Shown in pieces: positions 20,624-28,352 of a DNA stretch of 49,668 bases. Made by a program: the position numbers and the translations under genes. The notes under the pieces were generated by a model that saw nothing but the letters and a program-made list of their open reading frames with translations, was not told where the DNA came from and made no database searches. Origin of the DNA: JAKLKS01 sp964370855 (GTDB taxonomy: Bacteria; Planctomycetota; JAJSAM01; JAKLKS01); NCBI GenBank assembly GCA_964370855.1, contig CAYJMF010000026.1:1-49668 (forward strand), given 5' to 3'. The first letter of the stretch is position 1, and each line of letters begins with the position of its first letter.

Positions 20624-21118
20624 ATGGTTCCCGTCGGCGACGACTCCGTCCGCCGGGCCTTCCTCCTGCTGCGGGATCCCCTGGCCTCCATGCCGCGGGC
20701 CGTCGGCACCGTCGCCCTCCTCGCCATGGTGACCTGGATCGCGGGGGACTTCCTCGGTGGGGACCACTTCGCGGGCTTCCTCGGCGCGATGATCGCCCTG
20801 GTAGTCCTGGTCCTCTTCACGAGAAGGCGGACCCTCCGCACGGCGGAAGGGGAGAGGGGGGCCCTGGAGGCGCTCCTCCGGGAGGACCTGAAGCGGAGGG
20901 AGGGAGGCCGCCTGCTTCAACTCCTGATGACCGGGGTGACGGTGCTGGCCGTGCTGGCCGGCCTGGCCGTGAAGGTCGGTCGGTTCGGCAGGACCGGGGG
21001 GCTGACCCTTGAGGATCTTCCGGTCCCCATCACCCTCCTGAACCTGGCCCTCCTCATCGCCTGGGACTCCTTCGTCACCCTTCCGAGGGCCCGGAGGCTC
21101 GCCGGTCCCGACGCCTAG
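20624..21118 (+). CDS. Small multi-pass membrane protein, second paralogue
   Basis: A 164-residue protein sharing the N-terminal 'RRAFLLLRDPLASMPRAV' motif and overall layout with the preceding gene: paired hydrophobic segments ('TVALLAMVTWIAGDFLGG', 'GFLGAMIALVVLVLF'), a central basic/acidic cytoplasmic-looking loop ('RRRTLRTAEGERGALEALLREDLKRREGG'), then two more segments. ATG 20624 is used, though the GGGGAGG site is only one to two bases away, closer than ideal. It is the last gene before the repeat-bearing gap upstream of mraZ. No function recognised. Confidence 0.7.
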   Translation: MVPVGDDSVRRAFLLLRDPLASMPRAVGTVALLAMVTWIAGDFLGGDHFAGFLGAMIALVVLVLFTRRRTLRTAEGERGALEALLREDLKRREGGRLLQLLMTGVTVLAVLAGLAVKVGRFGRTGGLTLEDLPVPITLLNLALLIAWDSFVTLPRARRLAGPDA

Positions 21119-21431
21119 TGGCCCGGGCCGGGCGTCCACCGTGGCACGGTGGAAGGGGCCCTCACCGGTCGCCCCTTGAACCACCGGGACCCCGGAGATG
21201 CCCGCCGTCCCCCCCCTGGGCTCAGATCCCGGGAATCCCCCCGCGGCCAACCCCGATGAATCGGGTCGGGTACGGTATCCGCCCCCCTCCACCCCCCGCC
21301 CGGTGGGAAGACTCGCGGCCATCCCCGATGAATCGGGTCGGGTACCGTATACCCCCCCCTCCCCCGATCCGCCCTAACCCCCAGATATTGCGGAGGTAAG
21401 GGATTCAGAAAACGGATTCCCCAACCGATAG
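21119..21431. other. Gene-free gap with dispersed repeats before the dcw cluster
   Basis: No gene is seen. From left to right it holds the tail module of the composite repeat (reverse orientation, about 21127-21212), two head modules (21247-21280 and 21319-21351), and an AT-richer stretch leading into the mraZ promoter. GGATTC occurs twice (in 'gggattcag' near 21402 and 'cggattcc' near 21413) without obvious meaning. Confidence 0.65.
21127..21351 (-). repeat. Dispersed composite repeat, copy C with duplicated head
   Basis: Read on the - strand, two head modules (21351-21319 and 21280-21247, each with CCCGATTCATCGGGG and a GTACCCGAC arm) precede a tail module (about 21212-21152) with GGCGGGCATC, TTCAAGGGGCGAC and CGGTGAGGGC. 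The order head then tail is the same as in copy B at 11761-11890. The two heads differ mainly at their outer end (GGTACGGTATCC versus GGTACCGTATAC). Confidence 0.7.
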
Positions 21432-21480
21432 TTGACCTATGGTGGGAAAAAGTGGTAAAGTAAGGCAAGTCGTGGCAGGA
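21432..21480 (+). promoter_or_regulatory. mraZ promoter with MraZ-type operator repeats
   Basis: TTGACC (21432-21437) is a strong -35; TGGTAAAGT (21453-21461) is an extended -10 with an 18-base spacer. Across it run direct repeats at about 10-base steps: GTGGGAAAAA, GTGGTAAAGT, then AAGGCAAGT and GTGGCAGG. This matches the known arrangement of MraZ-binding boxes (TGGG/GTGG repeats at one helical turn) that overlap the mraZ promoter in other bacteria. MraZ itself would be the regulator, giving autorepression of the whole dcw operon. Confidence 0.75.
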
Positions 21481-21503
21481 AGAGTCAGGAGGCGCCGGGC
21501 ACC

Positions 21504-21947
21504 GTGTTCGTTGGAACCTTCCCCCGATCCGTGGACGGCAAGGGCCGTCTCCTCATCCCCGCGGACATGGTCCGCGCGCTGGATGCCTCGGACCGGGAGG
21601 GGTTCTACCTCGCACCCGGCAACGGCTGCGTCCTCCTGTTCAAGCGCTCCACCTTTCATCGGCTCGCCGGCCAGATGTCTACTCCCACCCCCTTCGCGAA
21701 CACCGGCTTCAACCGCGCCTTCTTCGGCCAGTCGGCCTACCGCCCCACGGACGGCATGGGGCGCATCCTCCTCCCGGAGGAGCTGAAGACCCCATGGGGC
21801 ATCGAAGGGGAGGCCGTGCTCGTGGGGTGCGGCGACTACATGGAGATCTGGGCGCCGGAGCGGCTCCAGGCGGCGACGAAGGACGCCCCGGGGATGGTGG
21901 ACCTCCTCTCGGGGATGCAGGGCGGGTCGTGCGGGGAGGGGAAGTAG
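21504..21947 (+). CDS. mraZ: Transcriptional regulator MraZ
   Basis: A 147-residue protein with two AbrB-like SpoVT half-domains: 'MFVGTFPRSVDGKGRLLIPADMVRAL' and 'FFGQSAYRPTDGMGRILLPEEL', each with the conserved D-x-x-GR-(L/I) signature. MraZ forms a ring and binds direct repeats at its own promoter, seen here at 21432-21480. It heads the dcw cluster as usual. GTG is the start, with AGGAGG about 12 bases upstream. The C-terminal tail is Gly/Ser-rich and longer than in E. coli. The rsmH frame overlaps its end. Confidence 0.95.
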   Translation: MFVGTFPRSVDGKGRLLIPADMVRALDASDREGFYLAPGNGCVLLFKRSTFHRLAGQMSTPTPFANTGFNRAFFGQSAYRPTDGMGRILLPEELKTPWGIEGEAVLVGCGDYMEIWAPERLQAATKDAPGMVDLLSGMQGGSCGEGK

Positions 21948-22852
21948 GGGGAGCGGTCGCGCCCGGCCACGCGCCGGTGATGGTGCGGGAGGTGCTCGAA
22001 CTCCTCCGGGCGGCGGAGGGGGGGCTTCTTCTCGACGGGACGGTGGGCCTCGGCGGCCACGCGCGGGCGTGGCTCGAGGCCTCGGAGGGGGCGCGGGTGC
22101 TCGGACTGGACAGGGACGGGGAGATGGCGGCGCGGGCGGAGGCGAACCTCGCCCCCTTCGCCCCCCGGTTCCGCATCGTCCACGGCACCTTCGCCAAGGC
22201 CACCCGCATCCTCCGGGAGCACGAGGAGGGGCTCGCCGACGCCGGCCTCCTCGACCTCGGCGCCAACAGCGTCCAGTTCGACGATCCCGACCGCGGCTTC
22301 TCCTTCGCCGGCGGTCCCCTCGACGCCCGCTTCGACCGCACCTGCGGGGAGTCCCTCGCCCTCCTCCTCGAGCACATCCCCGAGGAGGAGCTGGCCGACG
22401 CCCTCTTCCTACTCGGCGGCGAGCGCAAGTCCCGCCGCATCGCCCGGGCCCTCTGCACCGAGCGGCGCCGCGCCCCCCTCCGGGACGCCGCCCGCGTGGC
22501 GGACATCGTCGCCCGGGCCGCCGGCGGGGGCGGCCGCTCCCGCATCCACCCCGCCACCCGCACCTTCCAGGCGCTCCGCATGCTCGTCAACGACGAGATG
22601 GGCCACCTCGAGCAGGGCCTTCCGGAGATGGTCGGCTGCCTCCGCCCCGGCGGCAGGCTCGCCGTCCTCTCCTTCCACAGCGGCGAGGACGGGCGCGTGA
22701 AGCGGTTCTTCCGGGAGGGGGCGCGGGCGGGGAGGTTCCGGCTGCTCGCGAAGAAGCCCCTGCGCCCGGGAGAGGACGAGGTCGCCCGCAACCCGCGGGC
22801 GCGGTCGGCGTGCCTGAGGGCCGTCGAGATCGCCGGGGAGGCCGTTTCATGA
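21929..22852 (+). CDS. rsmH: 16S rRNA (cytosine-N4)-methyltransferase RsmH
   Basis: A 307-residue SAM-dependent enzyme methylating C1402 of 16S rRNA. Landmarks: 'GHAPVMVREVLELL', SAM motif 'LLDGTVGLGGHARAWLE', 'VLGLDRDGEM', 'LLDLGANSVQFDDPDRGFSF', 'RTFQALRMLVNDEMGHLEQGL' and 'RLAVLSFHSGEDGRVKRFF'. The commonest family form is 'LGxSSxQ'; here it is 'LGANSVQ'. GTG 21929 is the best start, overlapping mraZ by 19 bases; GTG 21977 would sit too close to 'GHAPV'. Its stop overlaps ftsL as ATGA. Canonical second gene of dcw clusters. Confidence 0.94.
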   Translation: MRGGEVGGAVAPGHAPVMVREVLELLRAAEGGLLLDGTVGLGGHARAWLEASEGARVLGLDRDGEMAARAEANLAPFAPRFRIVHGTFAKATRILREHEEGLADAGLLDLGANSVQFDDPDRGFSFAGGPLDARFDRTCGESLALLLEHIPEEELADALFLLGGERKSRRIARALCTERRRAPLRDAARVADIVARAAGGGGRSRIHPATRTFQALRMLVNDEMGHLEQGLPEMVGCLRPGGRLAVLSFHSGEDGRVKRFFREGARAGRFRLLAKKPLRPGEDEVARNPRARSACLRAVEIAGEAVS

Positions 22853-23268
22853 GGAGGGGGCTGTTCCGGGACGTGCTTCTGGTCGTGGCGCCCTGCGCCG
22901 CCGTGCTGGCGGGGCTCGCCTCCATCGACCACAACCAGCGCCTCGTCGAGGCCGGCTACCGCGTCGGTCGCCTGGAGTCGGAGAGGGACGGGCTCGTCCG
23001 CGAGGTCGAGCACCGCCGCGCCCGCGTGGCGGGCCTCGCCTCCCCGGTCCGCCTCCTCGGGGAATCGAGGGATCGCGGCCTCCCCCTCGACTACCCGATC
23101 TCCTGGAACGTGGTGGAGGGGAACGACGAGGCCGCCCGCTTCGCCGCCGACCACGCGCCGAAGCCGAAGGCGACGCCGAAGAAGAAGACTCCCTCGAAGT
23201 CGCCGGCCCGGGGGGCGGTCCGCACCGCCGCCCGCTCCCGCAGCGTCGCGAAGGGAGGAGGCCTGTGA
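22849..23268 (+). CDS. ftsL: FtsL-like cell division protein
   Basis: A 139-residue bitopic protein: a short cytoplasmic start, one membrane helix ('DVLLVVAPCAAVLAGLASI'), then a coiled-coil-like segment ('NQRLVEAGYRVGRLESERDGLVREVEHRRARVAGL'). Sequence likeness to FtsL is weak as usual, so the call rests on topology and position between rsmH and ftsI. FtsL bridges FtsQ/B and the FtsW-FtsI septal synthase. Residues about 100-139 form an extra Lys/Pro/Ala/Arg-rich tail that would be periplasmic. Start ATGA overlap with rsmH; the stop overlaps ftsI as GTGA. Confidence 0.8.
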   Translation: MRRGLFRDVLLVVAPCAAVLAGLASIDHNQRLVEAGYRVGRLESERDGLVREVEHRRARVAGLASPVRLLGESRDRGLPLDYPISWNVVEGNDEAARFAADHAPKPKATPKKKTPSKSPARGAVRTAARSRSVAKGGGL

Positions 23269-25159
23269 ACGAGCGCTCCGTCGCCCGGTTCCGCGCCGGC
23301 CTCATCTTCTCCTTCCTGTTCCTCCTCATGGCGCTCCTGGCGGGCCGCCTCTTCTGGATCCAGGTCGTACAGCACGAGCACTACGCCTCCATCTCCCGGG
23401 GACAGCACCTCGTCCGCGAGGTGGACCCCGCCCCCCGCGGCTCCTTCCTCGACCGCGCCGGCCGCGCCCTGGCCGCGCGCCGCACCCTCCCCAGCGTCGT
23501 CGTGGATCCGCTCCACCTCGCCGACCCGGAGGCCGCCGCCACGGCGCTGGCCGCGGCCCTCTCCGTGGACCGGGACTCCCTCCTCGCGCGCATCCGGAAG
23601 GGGGGGCGCTTCGCCTGGGTCCGCCGCGCCGTGGACGACCCCGCCGCCGTGGAGGCGGCGCTCGCCACGGCGATGGCCCCCACCGAGGTGAACGGGGGGA
23701 AGCCGCCGCCGCCCCGGGGGCCCCAGATAAAAGTGGAGGCGGCNNNNNNNNNNCCGGGTGGGGGGGGGGGTGGCGGGGGGCCCCCGCGCCGGGCCCCCCC
23801 CCGCCCGCGGGGGGGGGGGCGCGGGCCCTGGATCTGGCCCGCACGGAGGTGAAGGGGGGGAAGACGACGCGGACCGGGGAGCCCCTCTTCATCGTGGAGG
23901 AGGACGTCCGCTTCCACCCCCTCGGGCCCCTGGCCTCCCAGGTCCTCGGCACCGTGAACATCGACGGGTTGGGCATCGAGGGACTGGAGAGGGTCCTCGA
24001 CGGGACCCTCCACGGCGTGGACGGGCGCACCGCCGTCCTCGTGGACGCCCACCGGGAGCCCATCCTCGTCCCCGGCGGGGGGGGGACCCCGGCGGTGGCC
24101 GGGGCCAACGTCCGCCTCACCATCGACGCCGTCATCCAGGGCTTCGCCGAGGACGAGCTGAAGCGGACCTTCGAGAAGAACGCCCCGAAGGGCGCCGTCT
24201 GCGTGGTCCTCGACGCCGTCACCGGGGACGTCCTGGCGCTGGCCTCGGCGCCCACCTTCGACCCCGACGACCCGTCCACGGCCACGGCGGAGTCCCGCCG
24301 CGCCCGCTTCGCCACGGACATGTTCGAGCCGGGCTCCACCTTCAAGCCCCTCGTCGCCGCCGCCGCCATCGACTGCGGCGCCGTCGGGCCCGAGGAGCGC
24401 ATCGACTGCGGCGAGGGCTGGATCCGCATCGGCCGGCGCGTCGTCCACGAGCACGAGCCCCGCGGCTACGGCACCATCCCCGTGGAGAAGGTGCTGGCGG
24501 TCTCCAGCAACTGCGGCATGGCCCGCATCGGCGTGAAGATGGGCATCCCCCGGACCCGGGCGGCGCTGGCGGCCTACGGCTTCGGCCGCCCGACGGACCT
24601 CCGGTTCCCGGGGGAGTCCGGGGGGCGCATCACGGCCCCGGCGAACTGGACCGAGGCCTACACCCTGGTCTCCGTCTCCTTCGGCCAGGAGATCTGCGTC
24701 ACGCCGCTCCAGCTGGCGGCGGCCTACCTCCCCATCGCCGGGGACGGGACGCGGCCGGCGCTCCGGCTCGTCGACGACCCGGCGCATCCGCGGCCGGCGC
24801 CGGTCCGGGTGCTCCGGCCGGAGACGGCCCGCCGGGTCCGCGCCATGCTCGAGACCGTGGTCACCGAGGGCACCGCCCGCGGCGTGAAGAAGACGGGCTA
24901 CCGCCTCGCCGGGAAGACCGGCACCGCCCAGAAGATGAAGGCCGGGGAGACCGCGGCCTACGTCTCCTCCTTCGTGGGCTTCGGCCCCGTGGAGGATCCC
25001 CGCCTCATCTGCCTCGTCCTCCTCGACGAGCCCGCCCGCAAGGGGGGGACTCCCTACGGCTCCACCGTCGCCGCCCCCTACTGCGCCGAGATCCTCCGGA
25101 AGTCCCTGCGCTACCTCGGCGTGCGGCCCGATGAAGACTCCGACGGGAGGCGCCCGTGA
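23265..25159 (+). CDS. ftsI: Septal peptidoglycan transpeptidase FtsI (PBP3), broken by an assembly gap
   Basis: The N-terminal part (to about 23700) has a membrane anchor ('GLIFSFLFLLMALLAGRLFWIQVVQ') and the class B PBP start 'RGSFLDRAGRALAA'. After the gap the frame restarts at about 23831 with 'ARTEVKGGKTT...VRFHPLGPLASQVLGTVNIDG' and the transpeptidase domain: 'GSTFKPL' (active Ser), 'SSNCG' and 'KTGTAQ'. The two parts are in different frames across 10 Ns. Bases 23673-23703 and 23833-23863 are near-identical and in the right frames, so the contig ends overlap and the true protein is probably an intact one of about 580 residues. FtsI crosslinks septal peptidoglycan with FtsW. Start GTGA overlaps ftsL; stop GTGA overlaps murE. 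Confidence 0.9.
23744..23753. other. Assembly gap (10 Ns) with degraded flanks
   Basis: Ten Ns inside ftsI. The flanks, about 23704-23743 and 23754-23830, are homopolymer-rich (G10, C9, G10 runs) and contain no recognisable ftsI coding sequence, unlike DNA on either side. They look like error-laden contig ends, and the true sequence probably lacks them. Confidence 0.85.
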
Positions 25160-26718
25160 GGGCGGCCGAGAGGGCGCCCGCAAGGGCGGCGGTGCGCGCG
25201 CGGCCATTCCTCCCGCCGGGGAGGGTCATGGCCGGTGGAGCCCGGGAGCTCGCGGACCTGCTCCGCGACGCGGGCATCGCGGCGGCCCGGGAGGGGGCGG
25301 CGGGGATCCCCGTCACCTCCCTCGCGTCGGACTCCCGGACGGTCCGCCCCGGCGCCCTCTTCCTCGCCGTCCCCGGGGTGAAGGAGGACGGGGCCCGGTT
25401 CGCCGCCGACGCGGTCCGGCGGGGGGCCGCCGCCGTCGTGGCGGAGCGGGCCCTCGACCTCCCCGTCCCCGTGGTCCTCGTCCCCGACCTCCGGACCGCC
25501 GCCGCGGACATCGCCGCCGCCTTCCACGGCCGGCCGGCCCTCGCCCTCGCCTCCGCGGGCATCACGGGCACCAAGGGGAAGACCACGACGGCCTTCCTCC
25601 TCCACGCCGTCCTCGCCGCCTCGGGGCGGACCGCGGGGCTCCTCGGCACCGTGGAGTACCGGGTGGGGGAGCGGGTCCTCCCCGCCCCCAACACCACGCC
25701 GGGGCCCCTCGAGCTCCAGGCGCTGCTCGCGGAGATGCGGGCCGCGGGCTGCACCCACGCCGTCATGGAGGTCTCCTCCCACGCCCTCGTCCAGGGGCGC
25801 ACGCGGGGGGTCCCCTTCCGGGCGGCCGTCTTCACGAACCTCGACCGGGACCACCTCGACTACCACGGGACCGTGGAGGAGTACCGGGCCGCCAAGGGGA
25901 GGCTCTTCGAGAACCTCGAGCCCGGCGCCACGGCCTGCATCAACGCCGGCGACCCCGCGGCCTCCTGGTTCGCCTCGCGCACGCCCCCCGGGGTCGCCGT
26001 CCTGACCTACGGCTTCGGACCCCGGGACGACATCCGGTGCGAGGAACCGGAGGTGGGGCCCGAGGGGTCCTCCTTCGTCCTCTGCATCGACGGGGAGCGG
26101 GCCCCGGTCCGCACGCCGCTCCTCGGGAGGCACAACATCGAAAACATCCTCGCAGCGGCGGCCGGTGCGCACGGACTGGGGCTCCCGGTGGACGTCATCG
26201 CCCCGGGCCTCGCGACGCTGTCCGGCGTTCCCGGCCGCCTCGAGCGGGTGGACGGGGGCTCCACCGGCTTCCGCGTCCTTGTGGACTACGCCCACACGGA
26301 GGACTCCCTCCGACGCGTCCTCGCCTTCCTGCGCCCCGTCACGCCGGGGAGGCTCCTCGTCCTCGGCGGGTGCGGGGGGGACCGGGATCGGACCAAGCGC
26401 CCGCGCATGGCCCGGGCCATGGCGGAGATGGCCGACGAGGCGGTGTTCACGTCCGATAACCCGCGATCCGAGGAGCCCGACGCCATCCTCGCGGAGATGA
26501 CCGCGGGCCTCGCCCCCGGCGCCCCGGTGACGGTGGTGGCGGACCGGCGGGAGGCCATCCGCCTCCTCGTCTCCCGGGCGCGGCCCGGGGACACGGTCCT
26601 CATCGCGGGCAAGGGCCACGAGACCTACCAGGTCCTCCGCTCCGGCACGATCCCCTTCGACGATCGGGAGGAGGCGCGGCGGGTCCTGCGGGAGGCCACC
26701 GGGGATCCACCCGGGTGA
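25156..26718 (+). CDS. murE: UDP-MurNAc-L-Ala-D-Glu:meso-diaminopimelate ligase
   Basis: A 520-residue Mur ligase. Landmarks: 'SDSRTVRPGALFLAVPG', ATP loop 'GITGTKGKTTTAFLL', 'NTTPGPLELQ', 'EVSSHAL', 'FTNLDRDHLDYHG', 'DYAHTEDSLRRVL', and 'DNPRSEEP'. The DNPR signature marks the meso-diaminopimelate-adding enzyme, as opposed to the lysine-adding one, so the wall is probably DAP type. GTG 25156 overlaps the ftsI stop (GTGA) and adds about 24 basic residues; ATG 25228 at 'MAGGAREL' is an alternative. It is separated from murF by 170 bases, the only real gap inside the cluster. Confidence 0.95.
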   Translation: MRAAERAPARAAVRARPFLPPGRVMAGGARELADLLRDAGIAAAREGAAGIPVTSLASDSRTVRPGALFLAVPGVKEDGARFAADAVRRGAAAVVAERALDLPVPVVLVPDLRTAAADIAAAFHGRPALALASAGITGTKGKTTTAFLLHAVLAASGRTAGLLGTVEYRVGERVLPAPNTTPGPLELQALLAEMRAAGCTHAVMEVSSHALVQGRTRGVPFRAAVFTNLDRDHLDYHGTVEEYRAAKGRLFENLEPGATACINAGDPAASWFASRTPPGVAVLTYGFGPRDDIRCEEPEVGPEGSSFVLCIDGERAPVRTPLLGRHNIENILAAAAGAHGLGLPVDVIAPGLATLSGVPGRLERVDGGSTGFRVLVDYAHTEDSLRRVLAFLRPVTPGRLLVLGGCGGDRDRTKRPRMARAMAEMADEAVFTSDNPRSEEPDAILAEMTAGLAPGAPVTVVADRREAIRLLVSRARPGDTVLIAGKGHETYQVLRSGTIPFDDREEARRVLREATGDPPG

Positions 26719-26731
26719 ATGCGGCCTCCGT

Positions 26732-26766
26732 CGCCGGAACTTCGGGCCCTCACGAAAGTTCCGGCG
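26732..26766 (+). terminator. Perfect hairpin between murE and murF
   Basis: CGCCGGAACTT (26732-26742) pairs perfectly with AAGTTCCGGCG (26756-26766) around a 13-base loop. It starts 14 bases after the murE stop in the only sizeable gap of the dcw operon. No T tract follows, so it may be an attenuator, a partial terminator or a processing/stability element. Confidence 0.5.
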
Positions 26767-26888
26767 GCGGCGGGCCGATGGAAAGAGGGGAGCCGGCGGG
26801 TGCGGATTCTCGGGCGCGGGGTGGACCGGAGGGCCGGCCGCCCCCGGGCCGCGGAACCGCGGACCGTGTAGTCACGAAAGGCTGTGCC

Positions 26889-28352
26889 ATGGACCCCCTG
26901 ACGCTGGACGCGGCGGCCCGCGCGATGGGCGCGGACCCGCTTCCCGTGGAGGCTCACACCGTCGCCGCGACGGGCGCCTCCATCGACACCCGCTCCCTCG
27001 AGCCCGGGGACCTGTTCTTCGCCCTCCCCGGGGAAAAGGCCGACGGCCACCGCTTCCTCGCCGCGGCCCGCGAGGGGGGCGCCGCCGCCGCCGTCGTGAA
27101 GCGCGGCCACCCCCTCGACGGGGACGGCGGTCTTCCGCTGCTGCGCGTGGACGATCCCGCCGACGCCCTCCGGCGGCTGGCCGCCCACGTCCGCTCCGGC
27201 CTCACGGCGACGGTGGTGGCGGTCACCGGCTCCAACGGGAAGACGACCACCAAGGAGATGATCGGGGCCGTGGCGGCGACCCTCGGGCCGACGGTGCGCT
27301 CCGAGAAGTCCTTCAACAACCACCTCGGCGTCCCCCTCTCCATCATCCGGGCCGGCTCCTCGACGCGGACCCTCGTGCTGGAGATCGGCACCAGCCACCC
27401 CGGCGAGATCGCGCTCCTCGCGGCCCTGGCGAGGCCCCGCATCGCCGTGGTCACCAACATCGGCGAGGCCCATCTCGGCCACTTCGGCTCGCTCCGCGCC
27501 ATCGCCGAGGAGAAGGCCGCCCTGCTCTCGGCCCTCCCCGAGGACGGCACCGCCGTGGTGAACGCCAACGACGAGTTCGCGCCCCTCCTCGCGGTCCGCT
27601 CCCGCGGCCGGGTCTGCACCTTCGGCCGCCTCGACGAGCCCCGGGAGGGGGAGGACGGCGTGGACGTGGACGTCTGGGGGACGGCGGTCCGCCGCACGCA
27701 GCGCCCCCGGGGCGTCTCCTTCCACCTCTACGGGAAGATGCGCTTCGCCGTTCCCATGCAGGGGGTCCACAACGTCTCCAACGCCCTGGCGGCGCTGTCC
27801 GTGGGCTTCCTCCTCGGGGCCGATCCGCGGGCCATGCGCGAGGCGCTGCGCACCGTGGAGGCCCCGCGCCTGCGCCTCCAGCGGGAGCGGGCCGGGGGGG
27901 TCGTCCTCGTGGACGACACCTACAACGCCAACCCCGCCAGCGTGGCCGCCGCCATCGAGGAGCTCGCCGCCACGGTGACCGACGGCCGCCGCGTGCTCGT
28001 CCTCGGCGACATGGGGGAGCTCGGCGAGCACTCCGCCTCCCACCACCGCCGCCTCGGGCGGCGCGCCGCGGGGTGCGTGGACGTGCTCTGGACCGTGGGG
28101 CCCGCCGCCCGCGCCGCCGCCGAGGGGGCGCTGGACGCCGGGATGCCGCGGTCCCGCATCGTGCTCTCCTCCTCCGTCGAGGAGGCCCTCGAGAGGACCC
28201 CCTTCCTCCCCGATCCCGGGGACGTGGTCCTCCTCAAGGCCTCCCGCGCCGTCGCCCTCGACCGCCTCGCCGCGTCGCTCCGGGAGAGGCTCTCCGCGGC
28301 CTCCCGCGCCTCCGATGCCCGCCGCCGCGAGGGGCGGAGGGAGATCGCGTGA
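26889..28352 (+). CDS. murF: UDP-MurNAc-tripeptide:D-Ala-D-Ala ligase
   Basis: A 487-residue Mur ligase that adds D-Ala-D-Ala. Landmarks: 'ASIDTRSLEPGDLFFALPGEKADGHRF', ATP loop 'VTGSNGKTTTKEM', 'EKSFNNHLGVPL', 'EIGTSHPGEI', 'TNIGEAHLGHFGS', 'HNVSNALAAL', 'DDTYNANPASV' and 'VLGDMGELGE'. ATG 26889 fits the family N-terminus and has AAAGG nine bases upstream. The frame stays open back to 26715 but that part is low-complexity. The stop overlaps mraY as GTGA. A C-terminal basic stretch ('RASDARRREGRREIA') is extra. Confidence 0.95.
   Translation: MDPLTLDAAARAMGADPLPVEAHTVAATGASIDTRSLEPGDLFFALPGEKADGHRFLAAAREGGAAAAVVKRGHPLDGDGGLPLLRVDDPADALRRLAAHVRSGLTATVVAVTGSNGKTTTKEMIGAVAATLGPTVRSEKSFNNHLGVPLSIIRAGSSTRTLVLEIGTSHPGEIALLAALARPRIAVVTNIGEAHLGHFGSLRAIAEEKAALLSALPEDGTAVVNANDEFAPLLAVRSRGRVCTFGRLDEPREGEDGVDVDVWGTAVRRTQRPRGVSFHLYGKMRFAVPMQGVHNVSNALAALSVGFLLGADPRAMREALRTVEAPRLRLQRERAGGVVLVDDTYNANPASVAAAIEELAATVTDGRRVLVLGDMGELGEHSASHHRRLGRRAAGCVDVLWTVGPAARAAAEGALDAGMPRSRIVLSSSVEEALERTPFLPDPGDVVLLKASRAVALDRLAASLRERLSAASRASDARRREGRREIA

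Noticed and set aside
23754..23852. Gly/Pro/Arg coding sequence between the Ns and ftsI
   Set aside because: Homopolymer artefact at a contig end; it does not resemble FtsI in any frame.
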